A DNA stretch of 64,000 nt from Haliclystus octoradiatus (taxonomy: Eukaryota > Cnidaria > Staurozoa > Stauromedusae > Haliclystidae). Each line of letters opens with the position of its first letter. Position 1 is the first letter of the stretch. Location of the stretch: the NCBI GenBank assembly GCA_916610825.1, contig OU744446.1:25000445-25064444 (forward strand), written 5' to 3'. The notes below the pieces were generated by a model. It searched no databases and was not told where the DNA came from. It saw nothing but the letters and a program-made list of their open reading frames with translations. Position numbers and translations under genes: made by a program. This document shows, in pieces, positions 25,158 to 49,378 of the stretch.

Positions 25158-25815
25158 ATAATAAATAGTATGATAATAACTTAGAATGTGGCTATAAACT
25201 GCACATAAGCTGAAACAAAGTTTTGTATTTTTTAATCAAGCTGGCCCCCTCATTTGGTAAAGTTGCTAATTACAGCGCTAGTTTTGCGTGAACAGATTAT
25301 TTTACCCCTGAGCAATTGTGAGCTAGCTTTCGAGGGTGGGGGCAGCTTGACAAGGGTCTATAAACTCGACTAATCATTGGATATTAAATTATAGTGTTAT
25401 TTATAGATCTCAACACCAAGGGTAACCCTGATATATTTCATGGATTCCTTACATGGAGCATGGAGTATAATATATATCGAAATAATTATTTTATTATTGG
25501 TTTAGCTCAAATACATACAATTTAAATAGCTGTACAGATACAATGCATGTGTTAATTTTATAATATTCTGTATTATACTTTTCATTCTGAATATACAACA
25601 TTGAAAATATCTATACCTTTGATTCTATCTTTCAAATTTGTATTATTTTGATCATTCTATGGAGTCAACAAAACAGCAATATCATCTGAAAGTTCATCCA
25701 TGGTCTGCGTGCAGACTAAACATCTGATGAAGATCCAGATTGACTCGATTCTGATTGTAGACACGCCAGAGTGAGATTTTAACCTGTACTAGTACCAGTC
25801 CACTAGGAATAATCC
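25158..25815. other. Intergenic between transporter and RPL41
   Basis: Should hold the 3' untranslated region of the transporter and the RPL41 promoter. I see no coding signal. Confidence 0.4.
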
Positions 25816-25817
25816 AT

Positions 25818-25845
25818 CTCTTTTCTCTTTTCTGTGCAGCTAACG
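25818..25845 (+). promoter_or_regulatory. RPL41 5' untranslated first exon with TOP-like pyrimidine tract
   Basis: A pyrimidine run, CTCTTTTCTCTTTTCTG, is followed by a short exon ending CTAACG and a GTAAG donor. Ribosomal-protein mRNAs start within such 5' TOP tracts, which allow growth-dependent control of translation. The intron ends with AG at 25931-25932 and the exon carrying the ATG begins at 25933. Confidence 0.65.
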
Positions 25846-25945
25846 GTAAGACATCAAATTACGAGATAAACTTTTTTCAAAATCTACTCAATCTCTTGCA
25901 ATCCTTGATATGTTTGACACTATTCCATTACAGGCATACATCCAC

Positions 25946-26492
25946 AATGAGGGAAAAGGTATGAGCGAATTCATTTTTGATTTTTGTAATTTATGATGGT
26001 TTAAATTTGCATTAGTTTACTGAAATATTATTTCAAATTTTCTTGTTTCACTTACATTTTAGTGGAAGAAAAAACGTATGCGAAGGTAAGCATTGCTACG
26101 GTTGACCTATCACTAGTTTAAGGAATCTCGTGTTTGTTTTCCTCTTGTTGGCTCAAACTAGAAACATACATTTTTACTTTCTGGCTTCTGGTAGCGGTAG
26201 GCAGCATAATTTTCGAATTTCAGACTATTTCTACTTCTGCCCTTGGCTTGCAAAATACAAATTACTGCCACTAAATTCAATTACAGCTGCGCTAGATATC
26301 CTTGACTAAAGGCTACTTGACTAATAGACATCGTTGAAGTTTATTTACTGCTTGTCGAAGGCTCAGTATTTCGCCACGTGGTGCTCGAACAAATAATGTT
26401 GACTTCAAATCGGTTTGTGATCAATTTTTTGTTTCATTATTATTCTCAGGTTAAAGCGTAAACGCCGAAAGATGCGTGCCAGATCGAAGTAA
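25946..26492 (+). CDS. RPL41: 60S ribosomal protein eL41
   Basis: Three tiny coding exons: 25946-25957, 26063-26085 and 26450-26492, giving 25 codons and a stop. The product starts MREKWKKKRMRRLKRKRR and ends KMRARSK. It is almost entirely Arg and Lys and matches the universal eL41 peptide (25 residues in most eukaryotes), which is a single helix lying at the interface of the two ribosomal subunits. Splice sites are AAG|GTATGA, TTTTAG|TGG, AG|GTAAG and CTCAG|G. The reading is certain because length, composition and codon-split positions all fit. It directly follows the transporter on the same strand but has its own TOP-type start. No AATAAA was seen close downstream. Confidence 0.97.
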
Positions 26493-26499
26493 ACAGTGT

Positions 26500-27980
26500 T
26501 GCCGTGGACGTGCGTTGAGAAAGAAAGATGGCAGCAATATCCAGCAGAAAACACCAAGCCACAGATAAAAGCTTCAGATTCTGGATTACTGTAATTTGAA
26601 AGAACTTTGTGGCTTAAGTCTGTGAAGACATGCCAATCGTAGTTTAATTATATTCCAAACTAATCAGACATCTAAATACAGCAAAACCTTTTCGATCGAT
26701 GCACAAATGCGACATGTACTATAAACTTCACACAAAAAAAGTTGAAAACCTCAAATTTTTGTCATAATCTTGTCTTTTTTGTGAAGTTTCTTGGGGAGTT
26801 TCTCAAGATGTTTCAAACATCGAACTGGATGTGTGTGCTTGATGCTCTGATTGACAAGCGGTATGTCTAATTTGGGGGTATTGCATTTCCTTGTACCAGG
26901 CATTTGAATTCTCAGAATTTTGCAATTGTGAACCATGTACAAATTTCCTTTTGATCATTTCTTATTGGAAATATCTTTGGGTTTACAGTAAAAATGTCTG
27001 TTTCCCACACAGCATTTATCACTACTTTTAGAGAAGCTTCCTTTGTGGAAAGCGTTGCTATGCATCTAATTCTTGAAAGGGCCCAGCATTAGATCAATCA
27101 TGATATGAGAATAGACAGTAACGCAGACTAGTAGAGGATCAAATCTGAGTGGGTATGACAAGTGTGTTTTCTCAGACAACCCATTTGAAGGAGATGCTGA
27201 AAGTTAGAGTAGAAAGGGCAATCCATGAAGTACGTACTCTGTAAATGTTCCAATATCTGACAACTTTGCAACCCCCACCCTGCATTTTCATGAATTTTGT
27301 TTCCGAAAGTATACAAGTGCAAACATTTCTAGAAAAATACAAATTTTCACGGTTAATAGTGAATTTACAGTTTAACGTTTCTGCATTAAAAATCTAGAGA
27401 AACAGTCAAGATGCATGCATAATTTGATGGTTGATACCACCCTCCACATGTACGCAGCTGTGATGCAACTGAAGGAGAGATGCTTCTACGGAGCTGTGGG
27501 CAAGTAAGCTGTCTCTTACCGTGATTTGTGTAGCAGCGTGACGGCACATTCCTATAATTTGACTGTCTAAACTACTATTTCTACTACTACTACTACTACT
27601 ACTACTACGCTTTTGGTATGAACCCCCTAAACTAAGTACGTACTTTATGGATGGCCCCAAAGCAGACTGTTGACAATAAGGGGAGGGGTCTAAAGTTGAT
27701 GTTAATTATTTGGTATCTTTATGAATAAACAATATAAATCTAATTGTGGTCTAGCTTTTGATGTACTGAAAATCAAATTTCTACGTTCTCACTGTTCTCA
27801 CATATAGCCTACAGTAGTAACTACAGTACGTACATTACTGTTTAAAAAACAAACAAATTTATCATGAAATTCATCATACTGTTAATTTAATATGAAATAT
27901 AAATTACATACATGATTACGGCTACTGTATAAATTTTCATATACTACCGTATGCATTTCCTACTGATCATTTAAGAGAAT
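26500..27980. other. RPL41 3' flank to prolyl 4-hydroxylase 3' flank, no gene seen
   Basis: Includes an ACT-type trinucleotide run (about 27580-27607). Frames at 26751-26942 and 27406-27660 have no recognisable motif. Untranslated ends of the two convergent genes must lie here. Confidence 0.4.
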
Positions 27981-27983
27981 ACA

Positions 27984-39548
<11,565 letters not shown>

Positions 39549-39654
39549 TCTGATAGATGTAAAATGTAAATTACTATATACATCCATTTCATTCGAATTG
39601 AACGAGGTTATAGTTGAAATGAAGAACAAGTCAGCCAGTATTGGATTAGTCAGG

Positions 39655-39662
39655 TTTTTATA
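39655..39662 (-). promoter_or_regulatory. Candidate TATA box for the prolyl 4-hydroxylase gene
   Basis: TATAAAAA on the minus strand about 107 bases upstream of the proposed ATG. This is motif and position only. Confidence 0.35.
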
Positions 39663-39829
39663 ATAATGTCCTTACTGTTTAAGCTTAACCGGAAAAGCTG
39701 TCCGCTTCCGTTGATGTCATCTATTTGTATCACTTTCTGTCACCCTGCATAGAAGGGAGACTGGGAGGGGCTAGCACTTATAGGGTCACTTTTTAGCGTG
39801 CTTCGTCCTAGTAATAAGTGAGTACCATC

Positions 39830-40266
39830 TAAGGATGGCGGATGGAATGGTCCAGGGGGAATTGCATTGTGAGTAGCTGCGGTGCATCGTTGCGCATTGA
39901 CAACCGATGCCTTTCTGCCATGAAATCTGTTGAAATTCATCTGCAGTGTCGCTGCTGAGATCAGTAAAGAGCGTTTAAAATCATTGCTCTCAGCGATAGG
40001 AGCCACTCCTGTAGAATAGAGGAATGGTACGGGTGCCTTCAGTAGGGCAACACCGTTTACATTACCTTACTTATGTATATATATACGGGGTAGTGATATG
40101 GGTGCCCATACCGCTTTTCTATTTCTAGAGGGGTGGGCTATTTTCGCTAAGAGAAACGCTTGTAATGCTGTCATGCTGATCTCAATCGCAACACTACAAA
40201 TCAATTTTAACAGATTTCATTACAGATAGGCTTTGACTGTCAATGCGCAACAACGCGCCGCATCTA
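39830..40266. repeat. Diverged inverted repeat (foldback)
   Basis: 39880-40045 (GTTGCGCATTGACA, ATGAAATCTGTTGAAATT, GAGATCAG, GGTACGGGTGCC) is matched in reverse at 40090-40266 (GGGTGCCCATACCG, CTGATCTCAA, AATTTTAACAGATTTCAT). It is related to the dispersed repeat at 22990-23430. Confidence 0.55.
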
Positions 40267-41460
40267 CTCAAATGAAACCTTACTTTACTATACACGACCT
40301 ATTTACAACCACTATAGTATATCAAGGGAAAAAATGGAAAAGAATGTCCAACTGATTGCCTTTCGGAACACAGCTTAAAATTGCGTTACAGTTGCCTCTA
40401 ACAATAGCAATAGATAATCTTTGAAACAAACAGGCTGAGCTCTTTTTCGCCAGTTTTTGTTGATATCAGTTTGCCAAGCTATTTTCATAGTTGAAGATTC
40501 CATTTCACCAATTTACCCCCCAAACTCCAGTGGTTTCGACGGAGAGGGGAACTAAGTTGTAGGATGGGCCAAGAAAGCTGTATTTTGCTATCTTGGAGTG
40601 TTCTCCAGCCGCGGCCACTTTCACTACAGACTGACATGAGGTCGGAATGTGCATGAGGCGAAGGTGTCTTTGCTGGTAGCATCCCACACGATCGGCTGCC
40701 CAGTTGACCAAGGTCACAATGACATCCCATCTGGTCGTTTTGACGTTTTCCGTCGTCTCTATTCAGTCCTGTAGGTTCAAGGCTTGTTAAGATGCCAGCT
40801 GACTGAAATGATATGTGGACCCGGGGGTAACTCCTTACTGCTGCTATACGGGGACGTGCCACTTTTTTGGGTCCATATTCCAGCTGAGAAGTATACTTTT
40901 TGGGTAGGAAATTTTAGAATGTTGAACGTTTTGGGTCCCATTTCGATTTTCTAGAGAATTGGGAAAAAGCTGAATTTGAAGGCTGAAAACTGAAAACTGG
41001 ATTTGAATTTTTACTTTAACATTTTTCCAAAGTGGCACCCCCTATCAATGCGGCAGTTGGAGTCATAGGAGTAGGGGCACATTTCCAATCAGGGGGGCAA
41101 AAATGGTTTTGCCCGAAAAAAATTTTACGGGAAATGTTGTTATAAGAAGTAACTCACATGCAAAATTGCAGAAGATATATCATAGGATACAATCACAAAC
41201 ATCATGGGCCTCCCTCAGCCCCACAAATTTCTTAATAACGTCATTACATAATTGAAACATATTCATTTTACATTCATTTTAAGCAATTATATGATTATAT
41301 AATTTTTTATTGAGTTCAAAAATCCATAATCAACTTTTCCATTCCTCCTGCAACTTAGCTTTACGGTGTAAATAAAAATGTTCATTTCTCCCCGTAGTGG
41401 ATCGTTATAAAGACCGTTTTAGTCATATCTGGTTCGTCAAGTAGGCCATCCTATTTTAGT
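40267..41460. other. Repeat-like intergenic sequence, no gene seen
   Basis: Includes ACCCGGGGGTAACTCC at 40820 and a stretch around 40860-41040 whose motifs (TTTTGGGTCC, GGGTAGGAAATTTTAGAAT) partly echo 61430-61640 (CCTAAAATTTCAT and similar). I take it as transposon debris. The frames at 40485-41038 lack motifs. Confidence 0.35.
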
Positions 41461-41461
41461 C

Positions 41462-42172
41462 GGTAAACAGAATATTCAACAGGCTGCATGGAGTCATGCG
41501 CAGTAGCACCCTGTCCCGTCTGATATTTTGGCCACATCTGAATTAAATCTGAATCTCGCACGATTGACTGTACTGCGGTTTGATTTGTATTTCAAACTCA
41601 ACTTGACTTTGAGATTTCTGATGGCTGCCAGAAAAATGGCGGTCTTGTCCGAAAGTAATGAGATTAAAGTTTCAAAATAACAGCTTTTGACAATAGTCAT
41701 TGTCATATAATATAATTTGTGTAGATACAAAGTTCTTATCCTGGTCATCGTAGAATTCCAGTACAGTTGATGTAATATTTATCAATTATTTCCACGTCTA
41801 CGTTGTTACTTATCAACGAACAGTCTAACAGAGACAGAGTACACGGTGTAGGTGTATTTTTAAATAGCTAATATTGAATATTGGACAGGGTAAGGGAAGA
41901 TATTTGAAAAATTAACATAAAGTATGGTGTAATCTAATTCAGCTTTGAATAGTAAGATATGATAATATCAATATAACATCAAAACATGAATAAATTGTAC
42001 ACATAGAATAGGCTAGTCTATATTTTCTAAAGTCATTGCTCGTAGACTAGCCTACCTTCAAATCATAGTCTATAACCTACATTAATCAGGAAAGTAAGGA
42101 AAGGAGCTCACTCAATCAGCTGCGGTAATAATTGATGATAGTGATGCTTAGTGATCCACTGTCTATGATATG
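41462..42172 (+). repeat. Left terminal inverted repeat
   Basis: Arm of the 7.9-kb element. Similarity to the right arm is continuous to about GAGCTCACTCAATCA (42105-42120), then becomes patchy up to CTTAGTGATCCACTGTCT near 42165. Confidence 0.85.
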
Positions 42173-42598
42173 ATTATCATATATACATGTATTTATCAGC
42201 TTTAATTTTATCAATTCATTGAATAAGAAATTGATTTTTTAAATCTTAATAATTCTCAAACACTCAATATATTTCAAAATGTTAGTTATGATATGATATG
42301 TTAATATAGTACTTCTTATCGATAAATCTCTACCAAGCCACAGAGTTTTGACTGAAACAAGTCAGTTGCAGTGTATTGCGCTGAAAGTCGTCATACCATA
42401 AACAATTATATTGAAGCTTCAAAACTAACAGCGTGCAGTATTAATCAATTCAGAAAATATCAATTATCAGAATTCCATAAAACAATGTAAATATTTACAA
42501 ATGCATGAATGGACGATAGGCTTTTAATCAATTTATTTCAATTTTAAAAACTACAAGTAGGCGTAACTGTAGTATAGTTCAATGATAGCAAGAGCCAG

Positions 42599-44752
42599 CA
42601 GGGGCGGATCTAGGGGGGTGCAAAAGGAGCGCTTGCACCCCTTCATAATTTTCGAAATGACGTAAATACTATTTTAGTAGAAACCGAAAGAAAACTAAAG
42701 TTTTCATTTTAAGCGAAAATTCGAGATAGGAGATCTGTTTTGTTTTTGGTAATCCTTTTCTGAAAGATTCTAATCTTGTTTCATCCAAAGATGTGAATGT
42801 CTGACGAATCATTTTTATCAAACCTTTTGATTGGAGCGGTTTTGATCAAATGCACCCCATCATATGCAAATGAGTTCGTCTTAATACAAAAGAAGCCTTG
42901 AAACTCTGTCTACTGATTGGCGTGGCTTGGTAACTTCAAATGCACCCCATCATATGCAAATGAGCAAGCTGGATACAAAAGAAACAGGACTTTTCTGCCT
43001 CGTGATTGGCGCGGATAAGATCACTTGCACCCCCTCATATGCAAATGAGTTCGCTTCAAACTATACACGTGATTAAATTTTGCTTATTTCTGTATTCTGA
43101 TTGGAGCGGTTTTGCAACATCAAATGCACCCCCTCATATGCAAATTAGCTTCATCCGGGACATGTCAAAATAATCTGAACCAGGAAAGAAACTGAAATCC
43201 AGATTAATCGGATTTTCTTGTCAGTTACAACAAGCTATTTTAGCACTTTCTGATGAGAATGAACAGGACCTGAAAGTTGTTTATGATGAAATTATGTGTG
43301 AAATGCGTTTTCTTTTTTCTGATGAACATTACGACTTGATAGATGATATAGGAATAGAAACGCAGACATATATATAGCCTACCAAAGTCGTTGGAAAGCT
43401 GTGAAAGCAAGGATACGCCACATTTTGCTTCAAGGTATGAATTATGAAATGATATTTCATGGATAATTTACTTCATATTTTGTATTCCCTCGACCTTTTG
43501 TTCGACTGTTGGTTTGTTAAAACTTTCCTTGTGTTTATATATTTTGCTATGTAAGCCAGAACGCCACGTTTTGATTTAAGGTGTGAAATTCTACAAATAT
43601 CTACTTTTAAATTTCATTTATGATTTACTTCATGTTTTGTATTCCCTCGACCTTTTCTTCGACTGTTGGCTTGTTTACACTTTCCTTGTGTTTATAATTT
43701 TATAGATATCGTTGTGTAAGTTGGAATTTAGAACTTCTGATCTAATTATTATTTCAGGGTATAATACTGTGCTTGTGTTTTATTCAATCCTACAATAGTT
43801 TCATTAATTTCTTGTTGGTTTGTCTAACAGATCCGAAGCAAACGGCAACTGCCTTCACAGTTCAGCATCTTTGGTTCTTTACAGGTGACAATTCTCTAGT
43901 TAAAATTCTGAGGAAACCGATCTTGGCATCATATTTTTTGTGTTACATGGTGGCTCAGTAGCTATTTTCAGATGTTAAAACTGTGTAAAAGAATTCATCA
44001 AAGCCTACTCAGTTTCTAATTACAACAATCTAAAACAATGATTTTATACATAAATCTATAATATCAGATTATATTATGTAAACTTTTATGATTGAGTAAA
44101 TTACATGCATGGATTATACCTAATATGCTTTTCATACTGTATAACCAAGGCTGTCTATGATATTATCTTCTGACAATCTATTAACCATAGTGCCAAGCAA
44201 CCTTGAGTCCTGTGGTCTATGGAGGTAAATATTTTCCTGTTCCTGCCCCCATCTTATGGAAAAACTGGACTGGAATATTGGGAGACCTGCACATTGAATG
44301 AATTTGAAATCAAACTAACACAACTATTTTTGTATAGTTTATGGTAATTAGCAACTTAATCGTTAGTATATTTTTTCAAGGTTTCACACCTATGTTAATA
44401 TGATCTGTTAGTACTATTATTATAATTATTTCACTGCTGTAAATATTACATTTAATTATTGTGAAGCGCTTAGATAAATGCCTATATAGTCATTATATAA
44501 CATTATATTATTATTAGTATTATATATTTTGAGTCAATTCAATTGCTTATTGGTGGGTATCAAATCTGAATATATTGTCATTTGAAAATTGATTTTGAGA
44601 CCAAGAAACTGCGTTTATAGGCGGTCTAAGAGCTTTAAATTTTCAAAAAATTTCCGGGGGGGCATGCCCCCGGACCCCCCTAGATGGGTGGGGCTTCGCC
44701 CCTAAACAATAAATTCTTGCACCCCATAGGATTTTTCCTGCATCCGCCCCTG
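42599..44752. mobile_element. hAT-superfamily DNA transposon, non-autonomous
   Basis: Starts CAGGGGCGGATCTAGG and ends with the complement of CAGGGGCGGATGCAGG; the 11 terminal bases are a perfect inverted repeat and weaker similarity (GGGGTGCAA) continues inward. The 8-bp target duplication AGAGCCAG lies at 42591-42598 and 44753-44760. Both features are diagnostic of hAT elements. No complete transposase frame; a short Met-less frame near 43195-43375 is unassigned. It carries the tandem CCAAT/octamer modules described separately and is nested in the 7.9-kb element. Confidence 0.9.
42829..43145. repeat. Four tandem modules of GATTGG plus ATGCAAAT
   Basis: GATTGG (inverted CCAAT box) occurs at 42829, 42915, 43004 and 43099, and the octamer ATGCAAAT at 42864, 42954, 43039 and 43138. 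Within each module they are 35-39 bases apart, and AATGCACCCC or TTGCACCCC precedes each octamer. The spacer between motifs varies more than the motifs do. Confidence 0.85.
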
Positions 44753-44760
44753 AGAGCCAG

Positions 44761-46090
44761 TATATATGTTCATGTCATCTTGAAGCAAGACCATACGCAT
44801 TGAAGTGTGCATCAGATCGAATTTACACAAAATTGATTACGGGTATGAATGTTGTAATGATCCGATTCCATTCCGATTTGAAGCAATATGCCAATTATAA
44901 ATATAATCCGATTCGAAGCAAATAATTTGTAATTAATGTAAACTAATCCAAGTTTTTAATGTATAAATTTATGGGTGATTGCTTGATACAGTCTCAGGCG
45001 CTTTAATCAGATATCTTTTAACTTGATGCTGGATATTCTGCGTTAGACACTTAGTTACTACTACTGTGATAAAATACAAAACTACCACACAGCAATAATA
45101 AATACCAGCATGAGTAAATGTGACGTACTATCACTGTATGTCGTATAGCTGGCTTTGCTATAACAACAACTAATTGATATTCGAGACCCAATGGATAGTG
45201 AGCACAATGAAGGCTAAACTGTATCTAATTTATTATTCAATCTACACATAGACAACATAGATAGATTACAGGAATTATATAGGGTGCTGACATGAGACAG
45301 TCACATACAGCACATCAAAATGATAATACAATACGTACAATGAATCAATAATCTTGATCATTTCCTTGAAAAAATTGTATAATTCATTTCACATCAAACA
45401 TGTAATTGATGTACTAGAGAGTGGAATACTAGAGAGTGGAACATGAATGTCGACATATGTACAAGAAGCAGTCAGTTGAGAGGAAATAGTACACATTGAT
45501 TAATCGCTACAAAGTACAAATACTCTTCCAAGTTTCAAAATCCAAAATCATCTGGAATCAATAAATACAAATTTTACCCAATCCAAAGACCTAAAATATC
45601 ACTACCTGGATGCGATCCAATCTGATTGGATTCGCACATCTTTAATACGCAGGTGCAAAATAAATGAGGCTCAAAACTTTCAGAGGTTAAATTTGTTATT
45701 CACAACTAACATATATATGTACTTTTGGAATGGTCAGATTCTTTAATTATTATATTTTCTTATTCGTAATTGACAATATTGTCACTTTAGTTTAACTTTT
45801 GTTGTGGGTTTGATTTTAAACACAGCCAAAAAGGTTGAAGGTTGTTCACTTAAATTATACCTGTCAGATATGACTCTGTGATAGTATGATTAATGTAGGT
45901 TCTATTACAAAGTTTATATTATAGAGGGTATGATTTCTTCATTACTCAGAAATTTGGTCCTGATGCTTTTAAGAACGTTTCTTTTAAAATTTTATTTCAT
46001 TTTATTATTACAAAATATTTCATTAATTATTATCATATGATTTTCACATAGATATATCTTTGGTTGGTGCTACGCAAATAAGTAGGCCTA
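44761..46090. other. Interior of the 7.9-kb element, no gene seen
   Basis: AT-rich with no recognisable coding frame. Confidence 0.4.
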
Positions 46091-46095
46091 TTCCC

Positions 46096-46478
46096 CTACG
46101 AAAAATCTGTTGCGTTCATGAACTATTCATGAACCTTAAATACAAGGCTGTTTTACACATTCTGGGCAGTAGTCACTTTTCTGAGAAGTTATTTTAAATG
46201 TAGTTTTTCAATTTGAATAGGCCTTTCAAGAAACATTAGAATAACTGCTGCGTTGAGTCGTTTCAACTTTTCAAAGTGCAGTACTATACATACTGATCTT
46301 CATACTATACACTTATTTTTGTGCTGCTTTCAATTCTTCTTACTGACAATTTTTACAGCCTTGATAGTTTGGGCTGAACGTAGCTATATCTGGTTAAATG
46401 GCCTATTTTTCATGAACAATTCATGAATATTTGTTGGTCCATTTAAAGTTCAAGAACTGTTATCACAGCCTGCATTTT
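46096..46478. mobile_element. Foldback element, diverged long copy
   Basis: The left side reads CCCCTACGAAAAATCTGTT then GTTCATGAACTATTCATGAA. The right side, 46430-46475, holds the inverse (CCATTTAAAGTTCAAGAACT, GTTATCACAGCCTGC), with further ATTCATGAA motifs near 46420. About 250 bases of unrelated sequence lie between. It is a diverged member of the 28096-28253 family. Confidence 0.5.
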
Positions 46479-47620
46479 GCGTATACTTTTACGGATTAAC
46501 CAAAGACCAGCAGACTAGGTGGCAGCCATGGGCCTTGTGAGAGGATCAAAACAGACGGGAAAACTTGCACTAGCGCAAGTTAAATAGGCACGTTCTTTAA
46601 ACATTCTTGAGCACGAGCTTTACTTAGCGTATACTTTATCTCTAATCATTGATAATATAATGACACCAATGCCATGTATCCTTGTTCAGTAGATTATGTA
46701 GGCAATCAAGGTGTTTTTGCATACTGTTGGTTCTCCCAGACGTCAGCACAGTTTCGAAAGGATGGAAAACAAAGGCATCAAACAAAATCTTTCTTGTTTC
46801 TAGATTTAAACATCAAGTGAAACTTACTACTGTTGTGCAGGAACGTTTTCTAATTCATGATTGGTAAATTGATAGTTGTTAAATGAATTCAATTAATTTC
46901 GACAATACAGGCAAAGAGAAATTGCTCCATAATTATTGTTATCCTGTTTATGAATATATTTGTGAATAGGCCTAGGGCTAATTTGACTACCTTGAACAAT
47001 GCACACTGAAAATACCCACGTGACAAGAGAGAGATTCAAAACTCAGAGGGGGTGGAAGAGGAGAGTTTCCAACAAAATCGGTACAAAATTAGAAATGCAT
47101 TTGATTGATTCTGAAGTGACTTGAAAGAAGGTAGTAGGGGAGACAGATTAGCTACAAGACTCGAGTAACAATGGCTTCAAGGTTTTCGTACAGCATTGTG
47201 CTGCCCAGGGTTGCACCCATGTAGCTTTTTCTGCTACAGTATTCCAGGACCACGCCAAACGCCTAGTCTTATTAAAGTTAATTTGAAAACAATGGCCACA
47301 TGCTCCTTTGCCAGAATTCATAGTGGTCACCTCTATGCAGCAGCCAACCGTCTACAGTGGTCACTCTTGGTATGCCTGAAATAGTATTTTCTATCTATTC
47401 AACCCTGCATATAAAGGCCACCTGCATATAATGGTGTAATGGGATAATTTTGTTTCACTTCGCAGTTTACAATTTAAATTTAACCACATATTCTTCAAGC
47501 TTGTTTGCATGGGAATGAATGTCTGAACAGCAGTCAAATTTATAATCAACTAATTGAAATTACAATGAGCTCTATTACATGAAAGTTACTGGTACGTATA
47601 GAAAAAAAAATACATTTTGT

Positions 47621-47692
47621 GAGGCGATGAGGAATCAAACCCCGGTCTCCCACAGGGACTACATGCACTCTACTATTGAGCTACCAGTCTAC
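47621..47692 (-). repeat. tRNA-like sequence (tRNA pseudogene or SINE head)
   Basis: On the minus strand it has TAGCTCAATAGTAGAG (A box, 47668-47683) and GGTTTGATTCC (B box, 47631-47641) at tRNA-like spacing in a 72-base unit. The D stem GCTC/GAGT is visible but the anticodon stem does not pair well, so it is not called as a functional tRNA. Confidence 0.5.
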
Positions 47693-48654
47693 ATTGATCA
47701 ATTTATCTACCTCTCATAGCTGGCTGCTATACACAGATTTCAACTGTATCTAGCCTATTTCTAAATTTCAACTCATTATTTTGATATTTGCTTGAAGAAC
47801 ATCAATTTTCATAAATGTATGATGATATTTTTAGTAAAAGAGTACACACACAGAAGTAGGCCCTACACGAAATATAAACCATCCCTCTATTGTTTCATGA
47901 TTTCTGCCAAGGCATGTTAGGGGGATATTTGCTATTGAAAAGTTAACATTTCTCTTTGCTGATTACTAGGCTTAATCTACAAAACATATGTCCGCGTACA
48001 GTCGAGCTCTCAGCCTCCCGTATGTCTAACATAATTTTCTAGGAGGTAGTTTAATATCACGAGACATCCTGATGAAGATTACCGATGTTGCTTAAATTTT
48101 AATTATCTTGACCGATCACCTCAGAATGCTGTCTCTTTCAACTTTGTAGGGGCCTACCCTTTATAAATCAAAAATTAGCTTAGCCTATAATCTTGTAGAT
48201 TGTCCATTAGTTATTTGTTGTGTAAGTATCTCATATTGATGCATATACACACATGTTGATACATATTAATTAATAATTATTATAGGCCAGGTGTAAAGGA
48301 TTATGACAAAGTAATCGTCCCAAATGCCACAATTGTCCTGTTTCTGCAAGTGGTTAAGAATCCATTTATTAGCTGTGCTATATCCACGGTGGAACACTTT
48401 ATCAGAGGATTTTGTTCTGCAAGTAGCCTACATTTCTATGATTTTAAACAATATTACAAACATTTACTCTGGCTCAGTGTTGCAAAGTCTACAATACAAA
48501 TAGATAAGTTTGTTTACTATTTCAGATAAGTTGTTTTTAAAAACAATAACTATTAGTTTTCAACTGAATTGAGATACTGTGTGTAGTGGAGATCAAAAGC
48601 TCTTCCATAATAGTCGCTCATTAATGTTAGCTTTTTTGTAATTTAATAAATACT

Positions 48655-49369
48655 ATATCAGATCAAAGACAGTGGATCACTAAGCCTATCTATCATCAGT
48701 TAGTACCTTGGCCCTTACTTGATTGAGTGAGCTCCTTCCCTTACTTTTCTGATTAATGTAGGTTATAGACTATGATTTGAAGGTAGGCTAGTCTACGAGC
48801 AATGACTTTAGAAAATATAGACTAGCCTATTCTATGTGTACAATTTATTCATGTTTTGATGTTATATTGATATTATCAAATCTTACTATTCAAAGCTGAG
48901 TTAGATTACACCATATTTCATGTTAATTTTTCAAATATCTTCCCTTACCCTGTCCAATATTCAATATTAGCTATTTAAAAATACACTGTGTACTCTGTCT
49001 CTGTTAGACTGTTCGTTGATAAGTAACAACGTAGACGTGCAAATAATTGATAAATGTTACATCAACTGTACTGGAATTTTACGATGACCAGGATAAGAAC
49101 TTTGTATCCACACAAATTATATTATATGACGATGACTATTGTCAAAAGCTGTTATTTTGAAACTTTAATCTCATTACATTCGAACAAGACCGCCATTTTC
49201 TGGCCGCCATCAGAAATCTCAAAGTCAAGTTGAGTTTGAAATACAAATCAAACCGAAGTACAGTCAATCGTGCGAGATTCAGATTTAATTCAGGTGTGGC
49301 CAAAATATCAGACGGGACAGGGTGCTACTGCGCATGACTCCATGCAGCCTGTTGAATATTCTGTTTACC
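48655..49369 (-). repeat. Right terminal inverted repeat
   Basis: Inverted partner of 41462-42172. Scattered single-base differences and a few short indels suggest that the insertion is not recent. Confidence 0.85.
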
Positions 49370-49378
49370 ATTTTAGTC

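Larger units (their letters stand above)
41462..49369. mobile_element. Large DNA transposon with about 710-bp inverted ends and 9-bp target duplication
   Basis: The left end, GGTAAACAGAATATTCAACA onward, is repeated in inverse at the right end (...GAATATTCTGTTTACC). The arms run 41462 to about 42172 and about 48655 to 49369 and look about 97% identical by eye. ATTTTAGTC flanks both sides directly (41453-41461 and 49370-49378). A 9-bp duplication with long inverted ends fits the Mutator-like superfamily. The interior contains a 2.15-kb hAT insertion and a foldback element but no transposase that I recognise, so this is a non-autonomous copy. Confidence 0.88.

Noticed and set aside
41494..41748. 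84-codon minus frame in the left terminal inverted repeat as a transposon gene
   Set aside because: The corresponding frame in the right arm is disrupted, so coding is not conserved.
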